Assembly (NCBI GenBank): GCA_963771655.1
Contig: CAVYUG010000004.1
Coordinates: 310,001-374,000, forward strand
Length of the DNA stretch: 64,000 bases
Origin: JAWVFM01 sp963771655
GTDB taxonomy: Bacteria > Actinomycetota > Thermoleophilia > Solirubrobacterales > 70-9
Direction of reading: 5' to 3'
A program made the position numbers and the translations under genes. The notes under the pieces are model-generated. The model saw only the letters and a program-made list of their open reading frames with translations, searched no databases and was not told where the DNA came from. Shown here one piece after another: positions 49,784 to 58,163 of the stretch. Within the stretch, counting starts at the first letter, position 1. Each line of letters opens with the position of its first letter.

Positions 49784-51136
49784 ATGCGCTGGCTGCTGGT
49801 CAAGGACCTCCAGATCCTTCGCCGCTCGCCGCTCGTGACGGCGCTCTTGGTCGTATACCCGATCGCGATCGCGGTCCTGATCGGCTTCGCGCTCTCTCGC
49901 GGACCGGAGAAGCCCCGCGTCGCCTTCTACAACAAGGTCCCGGTCGGCACCCCGCTGGTCCTCGGCGGCCGCCACTTCGACATCGTCGGCGCGCGCAACG
50001 AGCTCTGCCTGCGGATCGAGTGCGTCCGCGTGTACTCGGGGAAGGCCGCGCGAGAGAAGGTCCAATCCGGCGACGTCCTGGCAGCCCTGATCCTGCCGAA
50101 GGACCTGGTGCAGAACCTCGAGTCGCTCGCCGGCTTGAACCCGGTGCAGCCGCAGGTGAAGGTCCTCGTCAACGAGGAGGACCCGGTCAAGGCGCGCCTC
50201 GTCTCGGACCGGATCTCGAGCTTGGTCACGCAGGCGAACCTGAAGATCTCGAAGAAGGTGGTGCGGTCGGCCGCGGGCTACATCGGCCTGATCGTCCACG
50301 GCGGACAGCTGTCGTTCCTCGGCCAGTCCCTCGACATCCTCGGCCTGGCGCGCAGCGCCGAGATCCTGGGCAATGTGGAGGAACAGCTCCCTCCGAACAG
50401 CCCGCTTCGCAGCGATGTCCGGCAGGTGAGCCGCTTCGCCAACCTCGCGCGGCAGAACCTCGACTTCGCGAAGCCGCTGCTCGCATCGATCTCGCACCCG
50501 ATCGCGGTCGACACCCAGGTCATCTCGGGCTCGCCGCCGAGCCTCGACGCCTTCGCGATCTCGGTCTCGGCCACGCTCACGCTGATGTTCGTGACCGTCC
50601 TCCTGGTCGCCGGGTCGCTCGCGCTCGAGCGGGAGGAGAACGCCTTCGCGCGGATCACCCGCGGGCTCGTGGGTCGCACGGCGCTGCTCGGCGAGAAGAT
50701 CGCCCTCGGCATCATCGCCTCGCTCGCGGTGACGCTGCTGATGCTCGCGGGCCTGTCGCTCTTCGTCGCGATCGACTGGAGCCGGATCCTCGCGATCGGA
50801 GCCGCAATCGTGGCCGCGGGGGCCGCGTTCGCAGCCTTCGGGGCGGCGATCGGCGCCCTCGCGGGCGAGGTCCGTGCGAGCTCCCTGCTCGCATTCATGA
50901 TCTCGCTGCCGGTCGCGTTCCTCTCGCTCGTTCCGTCCGGGACGGTGAGCCCGGGGCTCTTCGACGCCCTCAAGGTGGTTCGGGACGTCTTTCCGTTCCA
51001 TCCCGCGCTCGACGCCCTCTCCGGTGCGCTCGACGTCTCGGCGGGCGGGCTCGCGATCGCGATCCTCCACCTGGCGATCCTCGCGGTGGCGTACGGGGCC
51101 CTTGCTCGCGTCGGGCTGCGCCGCTTCGCCGGCTAG
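49784..51136 (+). CDS. ABC-2 type transporter permease
   Basis: 450 residues. N-terminal TM (LLVKDLQILRRSPLVTALLVVYPIAIAVLIGFAL), a large outside domain (about 45-255, with IKxxKAR-type conserved charged strands), then six TM helices (VSATLTLMFVTVLLVAGSLALERE, KIALGIIASLAVTLLMLAGLSLFVAI, ASSLLAFMISLPVAFLSLVPSG). Matches the YhgE/NatB-like ABC-2 family. Substrate not identifiable; exporter is likely. Confidence 0.9.
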   Translation: MRWLLVKDLQILRRSPLVTALLVVYPIAIAVLIGFALSRGPEKPRVAFYNKVPVGTPLVLGGRHFDIVGARNELCLRIECVRVYSGKAAREKVQSGDVLAALILPKDLVQNLESLAGLNPVQPQVKVLVNEEDPVKARLVSDRISSLVTQANLKISKKVVRSAAGYIGLIVHGGQLSFLGQSLDILGLARSAEILGNVEEQLPPNSPLRSDVRQVSRFANLARQNLDFAKPLLASISHPIAVDTQVISGSPPSLDAFAISVSATLTLMFVTVLLVAGSLALEREENAFARITRGLVGRTALLGEKIALGIIASLAVTLLMLAGLSLFVAIDWSRILAIGAAIVAAGAAFAAFGAAIGALAGEVRASSLLAFMISLPVAFLSLVPSGTVSPGLFDALKVVRDVFPFHPALDALSGALDVSAGGLAIAILHLAILAVAYGALARVGLRRFAG

Positions 51137-51150
51137 GGTCGGCTCCCACC

Positions 51151-51156
51151 TAGAAT
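51151..51156 (+). promoter_or_regulatory. -10 box of hemB operon (leaderless)
   Basis: TAGAAT seven bases before the hemB GTG, a clear leaderless promoter candidate for hemB-ahbAB-hemL. Confidence 0.48.
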
Positions 51157-51163
51157 CCTCCGC

Positions 51164-52135
51164 GTGAGCTTCCCCGCCACCCGCATGCGGCGCATGCGGC
51201 GCACGCAGGCGCTTCGCGACCTCGTCGCCGAGACCGAGCTTTCGCCGCGCCACCTCATCCAGCCGCTCTTCGTCGTGGCCGGCGAGGGCGTTCGCGAGGG
51301 CGTCGAGTCGATGCCGGGCGTGGAGCGGTTCTCGATCTCCGAGCTCGTCGGGGAGGCGACCGAGGTGCTGAGCGCCGGGATCGGCGCGGTGCTCCTGTTC
51401 GGGATCCCCGCCGCGAAGGACGAGGTGGGCAGCGGCGCCTACGACGACGAGGGCGTGGTGCAGATGGCCGTCCGGGCGCTGAAGGAGGCGCATCCCGAGC
51501 TGGTCGTGATCACCGACGTGTGCCTCTGCGAGTACACCTCTCACGGCCACTGCGGGTTCGTCCGGGAGGGCGAGGTCGACAACGACCTCACGATCGAGCT
51601 GCTTGCGAAGACGGCCATCTCCCACGCCGAGGCCGGCGCCGACGCGGTCGCGCCCTCCGACATGATGGACGGGCGGATCGGGACCATCCGCCATCAGCTC
51701 GACGAGGAGGGCCACTCGGATACGCCGATCATCGCCTACAGCGCCAAGTACTCATCGGCTTTCTACGGGCCGTTCCGGGAGGCGGCGGAGTCGACGCCGG
51801 AGTTCGGCGATCGCCGCGGCTATCAGATGAACCCTCGCAACGCGCTCGAGGCCGTGCGCGAGGCGAAGCTCGACCTCGAGGAGGGGGCCGACATGGTGAT
51901 GGTGAAACCCGCGACGCCCTACCTCGACGTCATCCGGCGGGTCAAGGACGCCACGGGCGCCCCGGTCGCGGCCTACCACGTCTCCGGCGAGTACTCGATG
52001 CTGAAGGCGGCGGCAGCGAAGGGCTGGATCGACGGCGAGGCCGCCGCGCTCGAGACCCTGCTCGGGATCCGCCGGGCGGGCGCCGACGCCATCGTCACCT
52101 ACTTCGCGAAGGAGGCCGCCGAGTGGCTTCGGTAG
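51164..52135 (+). CDS. hemB: Delta-aminolevulinic acid dehydratase (porphobilinogen synthase)
   Basis: Condenses two ALA to porphobilinogen. 323 residues: PATRMRRMRRTQALRDLVAETELSPRHLIQPLFV, VVITDVCLCEYTSHGHCG (Zn-type Cys pattern), APSDMMDGRIG, SAKYSSAFYGPFREAAES with the Schiff-base Lys, MVKPATPYLDVI and AYHVSGEYSML. Cys motif suggests a zinc enzyme. The 3' end overlaps the next start by 13 bases. Confidence 0.96.
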   Translation: MSFPATRMRRMRRTQALRDLVAETELSPRHLIQPLFVVAGEGVREGVESMPGVERFSISELVGEATEVLSAGIGAVLLFGIPAAKDEVGSGAYDDEGVVQMAVRALKEAHPELVVITDVCLCEYTSHGHCGFVREGEVDNDLTIELLAKTAISHAEAGADAVAPSDMMDGRIGTIRHQLDEEGHSDTPIIAYSAKYSSAFYGPFREAAESTPEFGDRRGYQMNPRNALEAVREAKLDLEEGADMVMVKPATPYLDVIRRVKDATGAPVAAYHVSGEYSMLKAAAAKGWIDGEAAALETLLGIRRAGADAIVTYFAKEAAEWLR

Positions 52136-53229
52136 CCCCCAAGACCCCGCGGCCGAAGGTGCGCTCGCGCTCGGGCGGCGCCGCGATCCCACTGGACGAG
52201 ACCGACAAGCGGCTGATGAACCTTCTGCAGTCGAGCTTCCCGCTCGACGCGGAGCCCTACGCGCGCGTCGCCGAGGCCGCGGGGCTTCCGACCGAGGAGG
52301 CGATGGCCCGCACCGACCGCCTCCTGCGCGAACGGATCATCCGCGAGATCACGCCGATCTTCGACACGCGGGCGCTCGGCTACGACTCGATGCTCGTGGC
52401 CGCGAAGGTGGACACGGAGAATCCCCACCGCGCCGCGGCGATCATCAACGAGCACCCCGGTGTCTCGCACAACTACCTGCGGACGCACGAGTTCAACCTC
52501 TGGTTCACGATCGCGACGCCGCCGGACTCCGAGCTGGGTTTGGCGGGCACGCTCGATGTGCTGCAGCGGATGACCGGCGCGGAGTCGATCCGCCAGCTCC
52601 CAACCCTGACCCTCTTCAAGATCAACATGAACCTGGAGATGGAGAAGGGCACCGACGCGCTGGCCACGGCCGTGGACGCGACGCCGCCGCGCGAGCTCGA
52701 GCGCCAGCCCTACGACGATCGCGACGTCGAGGTGATTCGCGCGCTCCAGGGACCGATGGCCGTCACGGATCGGCCCTACGACGAGGCGGCGAGCGCGGTC
52801 GGCATGCCGGTGGCGGGCTTCCTCGAGCACCTCCAGGGCATGACCGAGCGCAAGATCCTTCGCCGCGTCGCCGCGATCCTCTTCCACCGCCGGGCCGGCT
52901 TCTCGGCCAACGGGATGGGAGTGTGGCGAGTGCCGGAGGACGGGATCCTCGAGACCGGCCGAAGGATGGCCGCGGTGCGGGGCATCTCGCACTGCTACCA
53001 GCGGCCGACCTACGCGGACTGGCCCTACTCCGTCTTCACCATGGCCCACGGCCGCTCGAAGGAGGAGTGCGACGCCATCCTCGATTCGATCGCCGACGAG
53101 CACCACCTCCACGGGCCGGATCGCGCCACCCTCTACTCCTCCACCGAGTTCAAGAAGATCCGCCTCCACTACTTCACCGCGGATTACGCGGAGTGGGAAG
53201 AGCGGCACGGCGGCGCCTCCCCGCGCTGA
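52123..53229 (+). CDS. Fused AhbA-AhbB-like siroheme decarboxylase (double Lrp/AsnC-type)
   Basis: 368 residues in two homologous halves, each with an AsnC-type winged helix then a ferredoxin-like RAM domain. First half ends with GVSHNYLRTHEFNLWFTIATP; second with ISHCYQRPTYADWPYSVFTMAHG. These are the hallmarks of NirD/G/H/L and AhbA/B, which remove the acetate side chains of siroheme to give 12,18-didecarboxysiroheme. GTG start inside the hemB end after GGAGG. Between hemB and hemL, a tetrapyrrole role is near certain; fusion of the two subunits is the notable feature. An AsnC regulator is the alternative. Confidence 0.85.
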   Translation: MASVAPKTPRPKVRSRSGGAAIPLDETDKRLMNLLQSSFPLDAEPYARVAEAAGLPTEEAMARTDRLLRERIIREITPIFDTRALGYDSMLVAAKVDTENPHRAAAIINEHPGVSHNYLRTHEFNLWFTIATPPDSELGLAGTLDVLQRMTGAESIRQLPTLTLFKINMNLEMEKGTDALATAVDATPPRELERQPYDDRDVEVIRALQGPMAVTDRPYDEAASAVGMPVAGFLEHLQGMTERKILRRVAAILFHRRAGFSANGMGVWRVPEDGILETGRRMAAVRGISHCYQRPTYADWPYSVFTMAHGRSKEECDAILDSIADEHHLHGPDRATLYSSTEFKKIRLHYFTADYAEWEERHGGASPR

Positions 53230-53251
53230 CCCCGCGGCGCCGGGAGCGGAT

Positions 53252-54544
53252 TTGAGCGGCCTCGACACGCGCCAGTCCGCCGCGGCGCACGCCCGCGCGG
53301 TCGGCCTCATGCCCGGCGGCGTCAACTCGCCCGTGCGCGCCATGCGCGCGATCGGCCGCGACCATCCAATCTACGTCGACCGCGCGGAGGGGTTCGAGCT
53401 GATCGACGTCGATGGGCACCGCTACATCGACTGGGTCTGCTCGTGGGGGCCCCTGATCCTCGGCCACGCCCGCCCGAACGTCGTCCTCGCCGTTCGGGCG
53501 GCCGCCGCCCGCGGCACCAGCTACGGGGCGCCGACTCGCGGGGAGGCGGCTCTCGCCGCGGAGGTGGTGGACCGCTTCGGGTCGGTCGAGATGGTGCGCA
53601 TGGTGAGCTCGGGCACAGAGGCGGCGATGAGCGCGGTACGCCTCGCCAGGGCTGCGACGGGGCGCGACGCGATCGTGAAGTTCGCGGGCGCCTACCACGG
53701 GCACGTCGACGGCCTGCTCGCCGAGGCCGGCTCCGGCCTCGCCACGGGCGGCATTCCCGCGAGTCCCGGCATCACCGAGGCGCAGGCGGCGGACACGATC
53801 GTCGTGGCGTGGAACGACGCCGACGGCCTCGACGCGGCGCTGGCCGAGCGCGACGTCGCCGCGATCCTCGCCGAGCCGATCCCGGCGAACATGGGCGTCG
53901 TCCCCCCGGCTCCGGGCTTTCTCGAGCACCTGCGCGGCGCCGCCGACGCGCACGGCGCGCTTTTGGTCCTCGACGAGGTGATCACCGGCTTCCGCGTCGC
54001 GAGGGGTGGGGCGCAGGAGCTCTACGGCGTCGCGGCCGACCTCACGATCCTGGGCAAGATCCTGGGCGGCGGCCTGCCGGCGGCGGCATACGGCGGCCGG
54101 CGAGATCTGATGTCGATGGTGGCCCCGGCGGGCGACGTCTACCAGGCTGGGACCCTGTCGGGAAACCCGCTGGCGGTCGCCGCCGGCCTGGCGACGCTCG
54201 AGCGCCTGGACTCCGAGGCGTACGAGCGACTGGGAGAGCTCACCGCCACGCTCGCCCGCGGGCTCCGTGAGGCGGCCGACGGGCTGCCGATCCAGGTCGC
54301 CTCCGAGCGCGGGCTCGTAACGGCCTTCTTCAGCGACGAGCCGGTCAGCGACTTCGCCGCGGCCTCCGCCTGTGACCTCGAGGCCTACGGCCGCTTCTGC
54401 CGCGGTCTGCTCGAGCGCGGGATCTACGCTCCTCCGTCGCAGTTCGAGGCGTGGTTCGTGTCGCTCGCGCACGACTCGGCGGCCATCGAGCGCACGGTCG
54501 AGGCGGCGAGGGAGGCCATGCGCCAGGCCGTCGGGGCGGCCTGA
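53252..54544 (+). CDS. hemL: Glutamate-1-semialdehyde 2,1-aminomutase
   Basis: PLP enzyme giving ALA from GSA. 430 residues: PGGVNSPVRAM, DGHRYIDWVCSWGPLILGHA, MVSSGTEAAMSAVRLARAATGR, KFAGAYHGHVD, LDEVITGFRVARGGAQEL, LGKILGGGLPAAAYGGR with the Schiff-base Lys, GTLSGNPLA. TTG start. A C5 pathway is implied, so glutamyl-tRNA reductase (hemA) should be elsewhere in the genome. Overlaps the next gene by one base. Confidence 0.96.
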   Translation: MSGLDTRQSAAAHARAVGLMPGGVNSPVRAMRAIGRDHPIYVDRAEGFELIDVDGHRYIDWVCSWGPLILGHARPNVVLAVRAAAARGTSYGAPTRGEAALAAEVVDRFGSVEMVRMVSSGTEAAMSAVRLARAATGRDAIVKFAGAYHGHVDGLLAEAGSGLATGGIPASPGITEAQAADTIVVAWNDADGLDAALAERDVAAILAEPIPANMGVVPPAPGFLEHLRGAADAHGALLVLDEVITGFRVARGGAQELYGVAADLTILGKILGGGLPAAAYGGRRDLMSMVAPAGDVYQAGTLSGNPLAVAAGLATLERLDSEAYERLGELTATLARGLREAADGLPIQVASERGLVTAFFSDEPVSDFAAASACDLEAYGRFCRGLLERGIYAPPSQFEAWFVSLAHDSAAIERTVEAAREAMRQAVGAA

Positions 54545-55173
54545 TGCGGCTCATGCCCGTCATGGGTGGACAATCCGCATCGGAAGCCGCCGCCGCTCTC
54601 GCCACCCTCGCGGCGGAGCTCCGCGACGAGGGGACCCTCATCTCCGACCACGTGGCCGAGCCGGCCGAACGGCCGATTCTCGGTCCCCTCGCCGCCCTGG
54701 GCCCTCGGTGCGCATCGGCCCCGGCCCAGTACGCCATCGTCGTCGAGTCGATCCGCGAGGGCTACCTGCTGCATTACGGGCGGCCGCGAGTCCTTGCCGG
54801 GGTCGACGAGGACCTCGCCCTCCTCGCCGGCGACCACCTCTATGCGCTCGGGCTCGACCGCCTGGCCCGCCTGGGCGACCTGGAGGCGGTCCGGGAGCTC
54901 GCCGACCTGATCTCGCTGTGCGCGCAGCTCTTCGCGGAGGACGGGGAGCGGGACGAGGGAGCCGATTCGCTCTGGCTCGCGAGCGCGATGGCCATCGGAA
55001 ACGGCGGGAGCTCCGAGCATGAAGCGGCGAAGGCAGCCGTGCGGAGCGGCGACCCGGCGGCCTCCTCGCTGCTCCGCGCAGCCGCGCGCGCCGCCGCTGA
55101 GGCCGCGGGGCTCACCGGCGAGCTTGGCGAGGCCGCCGAGGCAATAGAATCCCGCCTCGACGGCTCGGCCTGA
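54544..55173 (+). CDS. Conserved hypothetical alpha-helical protein between hemL and qcrA
   Basis: 209 residues, nearly all predicted helix, Ala/Leu/Glu-rich, no TM or signal, no Cys motif. No family recognised. Helices such as AAALATLAAELRDEGTLISDH and ADSLWLASAMAIGNGGSSEHEAAKAAV may be helical repeats. One-base overlap with hemL and 39 bp before qcrA place it in a heme/cytochrome operon, so a role in heme handling or cytochrome bc assembly is possible but unproven. Confidence 0.75.
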   Translation: MRLMPVMGGQSASEAAAALATLAAELRDEGTLISDHVAEPAERPILGPLAALGPRCASAPAQYAIVVESIREGYLLHYGRPRVLAGVDEDLALLAGDHLYALGLDRLARLGDLEAVRELADLISLCAQLFAEDGERDEGADSLWLASAMAIGNGGSSEHEAAKAAVRSGDPAASSLLRAAARAAAEAAGLTGELGEAAEAIESRLDGSA

Positions 55174-55212
55174 GCGCGCCTCGCGTCCGGGCCGGGCGGA
55201 CCACCCAGGAAC

Positions 55213-55911
55213 TTGGCAGACGCCGCCGACACCAGCAACGGAACCGGCAACGGCGACGGGGCCGTCCCGAAGCCGGACCCTGCCGGGTACTTCGAGGGCG
55301 AGTCGCTGACGCGCCGCCGGGCGCTCACCCTGATGGGCCAGGGCCTGGGGGCCGCGGCCGGGGCGGCGATCGTCCTCCCTGCGATCGGCTTCGCGGTTGC
55401 GCCGATCTTCGAGCGCCCCGACGAGACCTGGGAGCCGGTTGGGCCCACCGACCGCTTCGTCGTCGACACCTATAGGCCGGTCGTCTTCACGATCGTTCCC
55501 GGGATCGGCGAGACCGGCAAGACCACCGCCTACGTCCGCGCCGCCGACCCGAGCCCGCCCTTCAACGAGAAGGAGGGCACGTACGTGGCGCTCTCCACGC
55601 GCTGCGCGCACCTGGGCTGTCCGGTGAAGTTCGTCGCGGCGGCGGGGAACTTCATCTGCCCCTGCCACGGTGGCGTCTACGACTTCGAGGGCAAGGTGAT
55701 CGGCGGCCCGCCGGTGCGCCCCCTCGATCGCCTCCAGACGCGCGTGCGCAACGGTCAGGTGGAGCTGGGCCCGCGCTACAGCGTGACGAACTCGCTCGAT
55801 CCGGTGCGCGCTCGCGACCCCGGCGAGTACACCGGCGGCATCTGGAACATCATCTACCCGCCGCGCCCCTCGACGCTTCCCGCCGCCGTGACCATGAGGT
55901 GCGCGCGATGA
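55213..55911 (+). CDS. qcrA: Rieske iron-sulfur subunit of menaquinol-cytochrome c reductase
   Basis: 232 residues. Cytoplasmic tail, TM (ALTLMGQGLGAAAGAAIVLPAIGFAVA), then Rieske fold with cluster motifs CAHLGC and CPCHGG, followed by VIGGPPVRPL. TTG start at 55213. Stop overlaps qcrB (ATGA). Bacillus-like order Rieske, cytochrome b6-like, subunit IV-cytochrome c. Confidence 0.94.
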   Translation: MADAADTSNGTGNGDGAVPKPDPAGYFEGESLTRRRALTLMGQGLGAAAGAAIVLPAIGFAVAPIFERPDETWEPVGPTDRFVVDTYRPVVFTIVPGIGETGKTTAYVRAADPSPPFNEKEGTYVALSTRCAHLGCPVKFVAAAGNFICPCHGGVYDFEGKVIGGPPVRPLDRLQTRVRNGQVELGPRYSVTNSLDPVRARDPGEYTGGIWNIIYPPRPSTLPAAVTMRCAR

Positions 55912-56711
55912 AGCTTCCGCTCCCCGCAGGCCTGCGAAAGCCCGCCAAGCCCGGCGAGACGAACGGCACCGGCAACGGCGCGGCGCCCTCCGTGACCGAT
56001 CGGGCCAAGGAGGGCGGCGCCGACCTCCTCGGCTGGCTCGACGAGCGCACGGGCGGAGCGAGCTTCCTCACCGGGATGCTCTACCGGAAGGTCCCGAAGG
56101 GGACCAACTGGTTCTACACGCTGGGGTCGGCGACGCTGTTCGCGTTCGTCGTGCAGGCGACGACCGGCGTCTTCCTGGCGATGTACTACACGCCCTCGGC
56201 CACCCAGGCCTACGCGTCGATCACCCACCTGACCAACGACGTCTTCCTCGGCGAGTTCGTCCGCGGCATGCACAAGTGGGGGGCCACGGTGATGGTGATC
56301 CTCATCTTCCTCCACATGGCGCGCACCTTCGTCTTCGGCGCCTACAAGTACCCGCGCGAGCTCAACTGGGTGATCGGCGTCGTCCTGCTGATCCTGACGA
56401 TGGCCATGGCCCTCACCGGCTACCTGCTGCCGTTCGACCAGCGCTCGTTCTGGGCGACGACGGTGGCGAACAACATCACGGCGACCGGCCCCTTCGTCGG
56501 GCCGTACCTCGCCGACTTCCTGAGAGCCGGCGCCGAGTTCGGCCCCACCACGCTCTCGCGGTTCTACTCGATCCACATGCTCCTGATACCGGGGGCCATC
56601 ATCGCCCTCATCGGGGCGCACCTCTATCTCGTCGTAAAGCTCGGGACCACCGCGCCGCCCTGGCTCAAGGCGGACGTGAAGCCGAAGTCCCTGCGGACCG
56701 AGAAGGTGTGA
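55908..56711 (+). CDS. qcrB: Cytochrome b6-like subunit
   Basis: 267 residues. LGWLDERTGGASFLTGMLYRKVPKGTNWFYTLGS, four TM helices with heme His in HKWGATVMVILIFLHMAR and SIHMLLIPGAIIALIGAHLYLVVK. This is the N-terminal half of cytochrome b, so the b subunit is split as in cytochrome b6f and Bacillus. Start ATG at 55908 (GTG at 55899 possible). Four bases from the next gene. Confidence 0.93.
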   Translation: MKLPLPAGLRKPAKPGETNGTGNGAAPSVTDRAKEGGADLLGWLDERTGGASFLTGMLYRKVPKGTNWFYTLGSATLFAFVVQATTGVFLAMYYTPSATQAYASITHLTNDVFLGEFVRGMHKWGATVMVILIFLHMARTFVFGAYKYPRELNWVIGVVLLILTMAMALTGYLLPFDQRSFWATTVANNITATGPFVGPYLADFLRAGAEFGPTTLSRFYSIHMLLIPGAIIALIGAHLYLVVKLGTTAPPWLKADVKPKSLRTEKV

Positions 56712-56715
56712 GGCC

Positions 56716-57414
56716 GTGAATCAGGCCGACAAGGAGCAGTACCTCCGCGAGTACGAGGTCCTGAAGAAGAAGGGCAAGCCCTTCTTCCCCTACGCCGTTG
56801 CGAAGGATTCGGCGATGGCGCTCGTGGTCGTGCTCGTGATCGTCGTGATGGCGATCGTCCTCGGGGCCGAGCAGGGGCCGAGGGTCGACCCGACGACGAC
56901 GACCTACACGCCGCGACCCGAGTGGTACTTCTTCTTCCTGTTCGAGCTGCTGCGGGTGCTGAAGGGCCCGGACCTGGTTCTGTTCGCGACGATCATCATC
57001 CCGACGGTGTGCATGGTCCTGCTCCTGTTGCTCCCGTTCTACGACCGCGGCCCGGAGAGGCGACCCGAGCGGCGGCCGGTGGCCATGACCGCGATGAGCC
57101 TGACGATCATCGCGATGGCGTTCCTCACCTACGAGGGCGCGAACACGGGTCCGCCGAGCGCGATCGAACAGCCGGCGGCGAAATCGGTCGAAGCGGGGAA
57201 GGAGATCGTCGCCCAGTCGGGCTGCCTGGCCTGTCACAAGATCGGCGACAACGGCGGCACCCTCGGGCCGAACCTGACCCACATCGCGGCGCGGATCCCG
57301 CGTAACGGAATCCTTCGCTCCCTGCGCGCCGGCCCGGGCATCATGCCCGCGTTCAACAGCCTGCCGCCCGAGAAGCTGCAGCAGATCGCCGACTACCTGG
57401 CGACGCTGAACTAG
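56716..57414 (+). CDS. qcrC: Subunit IV-like cytochrome b C-terminal half fused to cytochrome c
   Basis: 232 residues. Three TM helices (AMALVVVLVIVVMAIVLGAEQ, the PRPEWYFFFLFELLRVLKGP quinol-site PEWY motif, ATIIIPTVCMVLLLLLPFYDR) then a fourth helix and a C-terminal mono-heme cytochrome c domain with CLACHK and axial Met in GIMPAFN. Same fusion as Bacillus QcrC. Passes electrons to an oxidase; the c domain faces outside. Confidence 0.93.
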   Translation: MNQADKEQYLREYEVLKKKGKPFFPYAVAKDSAMALVVVLVIVVMAIVLGAEQGPRVDPTTTTYTPRPEWYFFFLFELLRVLKGPDLVLFATIIIPTVCMVLLLLLPFYDRGPERRPERRPVAMTAMSLTIIAMAFLTYEGANTGPPSAIEQPAAKSVEAGKEIVAQSGCLACHKIGDNGGTLGPNLTHIAARIPRNGILRSLRAGPGIMPAFNSLPPEKLQQIADYLATLN

Positions 57415-57427
57415 CCTCGCCTCTCTG

Positions 57428-58162
57428 ATGCCCGAATCCGCGCCGGGGCCGAGCACGGGCCTCGACGAGCAGGCCGAATTCGCCACCGGCGTGAACCGCA
57501 TGTTCGACCGGATCGCCGGCGTCTACGACGGCATGAACCGCGCTATGACGGCGGGCCTCGACCGGCGCTGGCGCGAGCGAGCCGTCGAGCGGGCCGATGT
57601 CGGCGCGCGGTGACCGAGCGCTCGACGTGTGCTGCGGGACCGGTGACCTGGCGCTCGAGCTCGCCCGGCGGGTCGGCCCCGGCGGGAGCGTGATCGGCTG
57701 TGACTTCTCCGAGCCGATGCTCGACATCGCGCGGCGCAAGGCGGACGCCGCACGCCGGGGGTGCGCTTCGAATGGGCGGACGCCCTCGACCTTCCCTACG
57801 ACGACGACGCGTTCGACGCGGTGACGGTGGGGTTCGGCGTGCGCAACTTCGCCGACCTGGAGCGCGGGCTCGGCGAGCTCGTCAGGGTCCTGCGCCCGGG
57901 AGGGCGCCTGGTGGTCCTCGAGATCACGCAGCCTCGCCGACCACCGCTGTCGTGGTTCTTCTCGCTCTGGTTCGATCGGCTGGTCCCGGTGCTGGGGACG
58001 ATCGCAGGAGACCGCGACGCCTACACGTACCTGCCGCAGTCGGTGAAGCGGTTCCCTGACCCCGAGCGGCTGGCCGCGATGATCTCCGAAGCGGGGGTCG
58101 AGCCGGTCCGCTGCCTCGTTCTGGCGGGCGGCATCATCGCGATCCACTCGGGTGTGAAGTGA
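57428..58162 (+). CDS. menG: Demethylmenaquinone methyltransferase, two frameshifts
   Basis: UbiE/MenG family, last step of menaquinone synthesis with SAM. N-terminus FATGVNRMFDRIAGVYDGMNRAMTAGLDRRWRERA; motif I DVCCGTGDLALELA; C-terminal VRFEWADALDLPYDDDAFDAVTVGFGVRNFADLERGL, LEITQP, and YTYLPQSVKRFP. Three segments lie in three frames, with one extra base near 57608 and one missing near 57760, net zero, giving 244 residues. Next gene makes the polyprenyl chain. The indels are probably sequence errors. Confidence 0.87.
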
Positions 58163-58163
58163 C

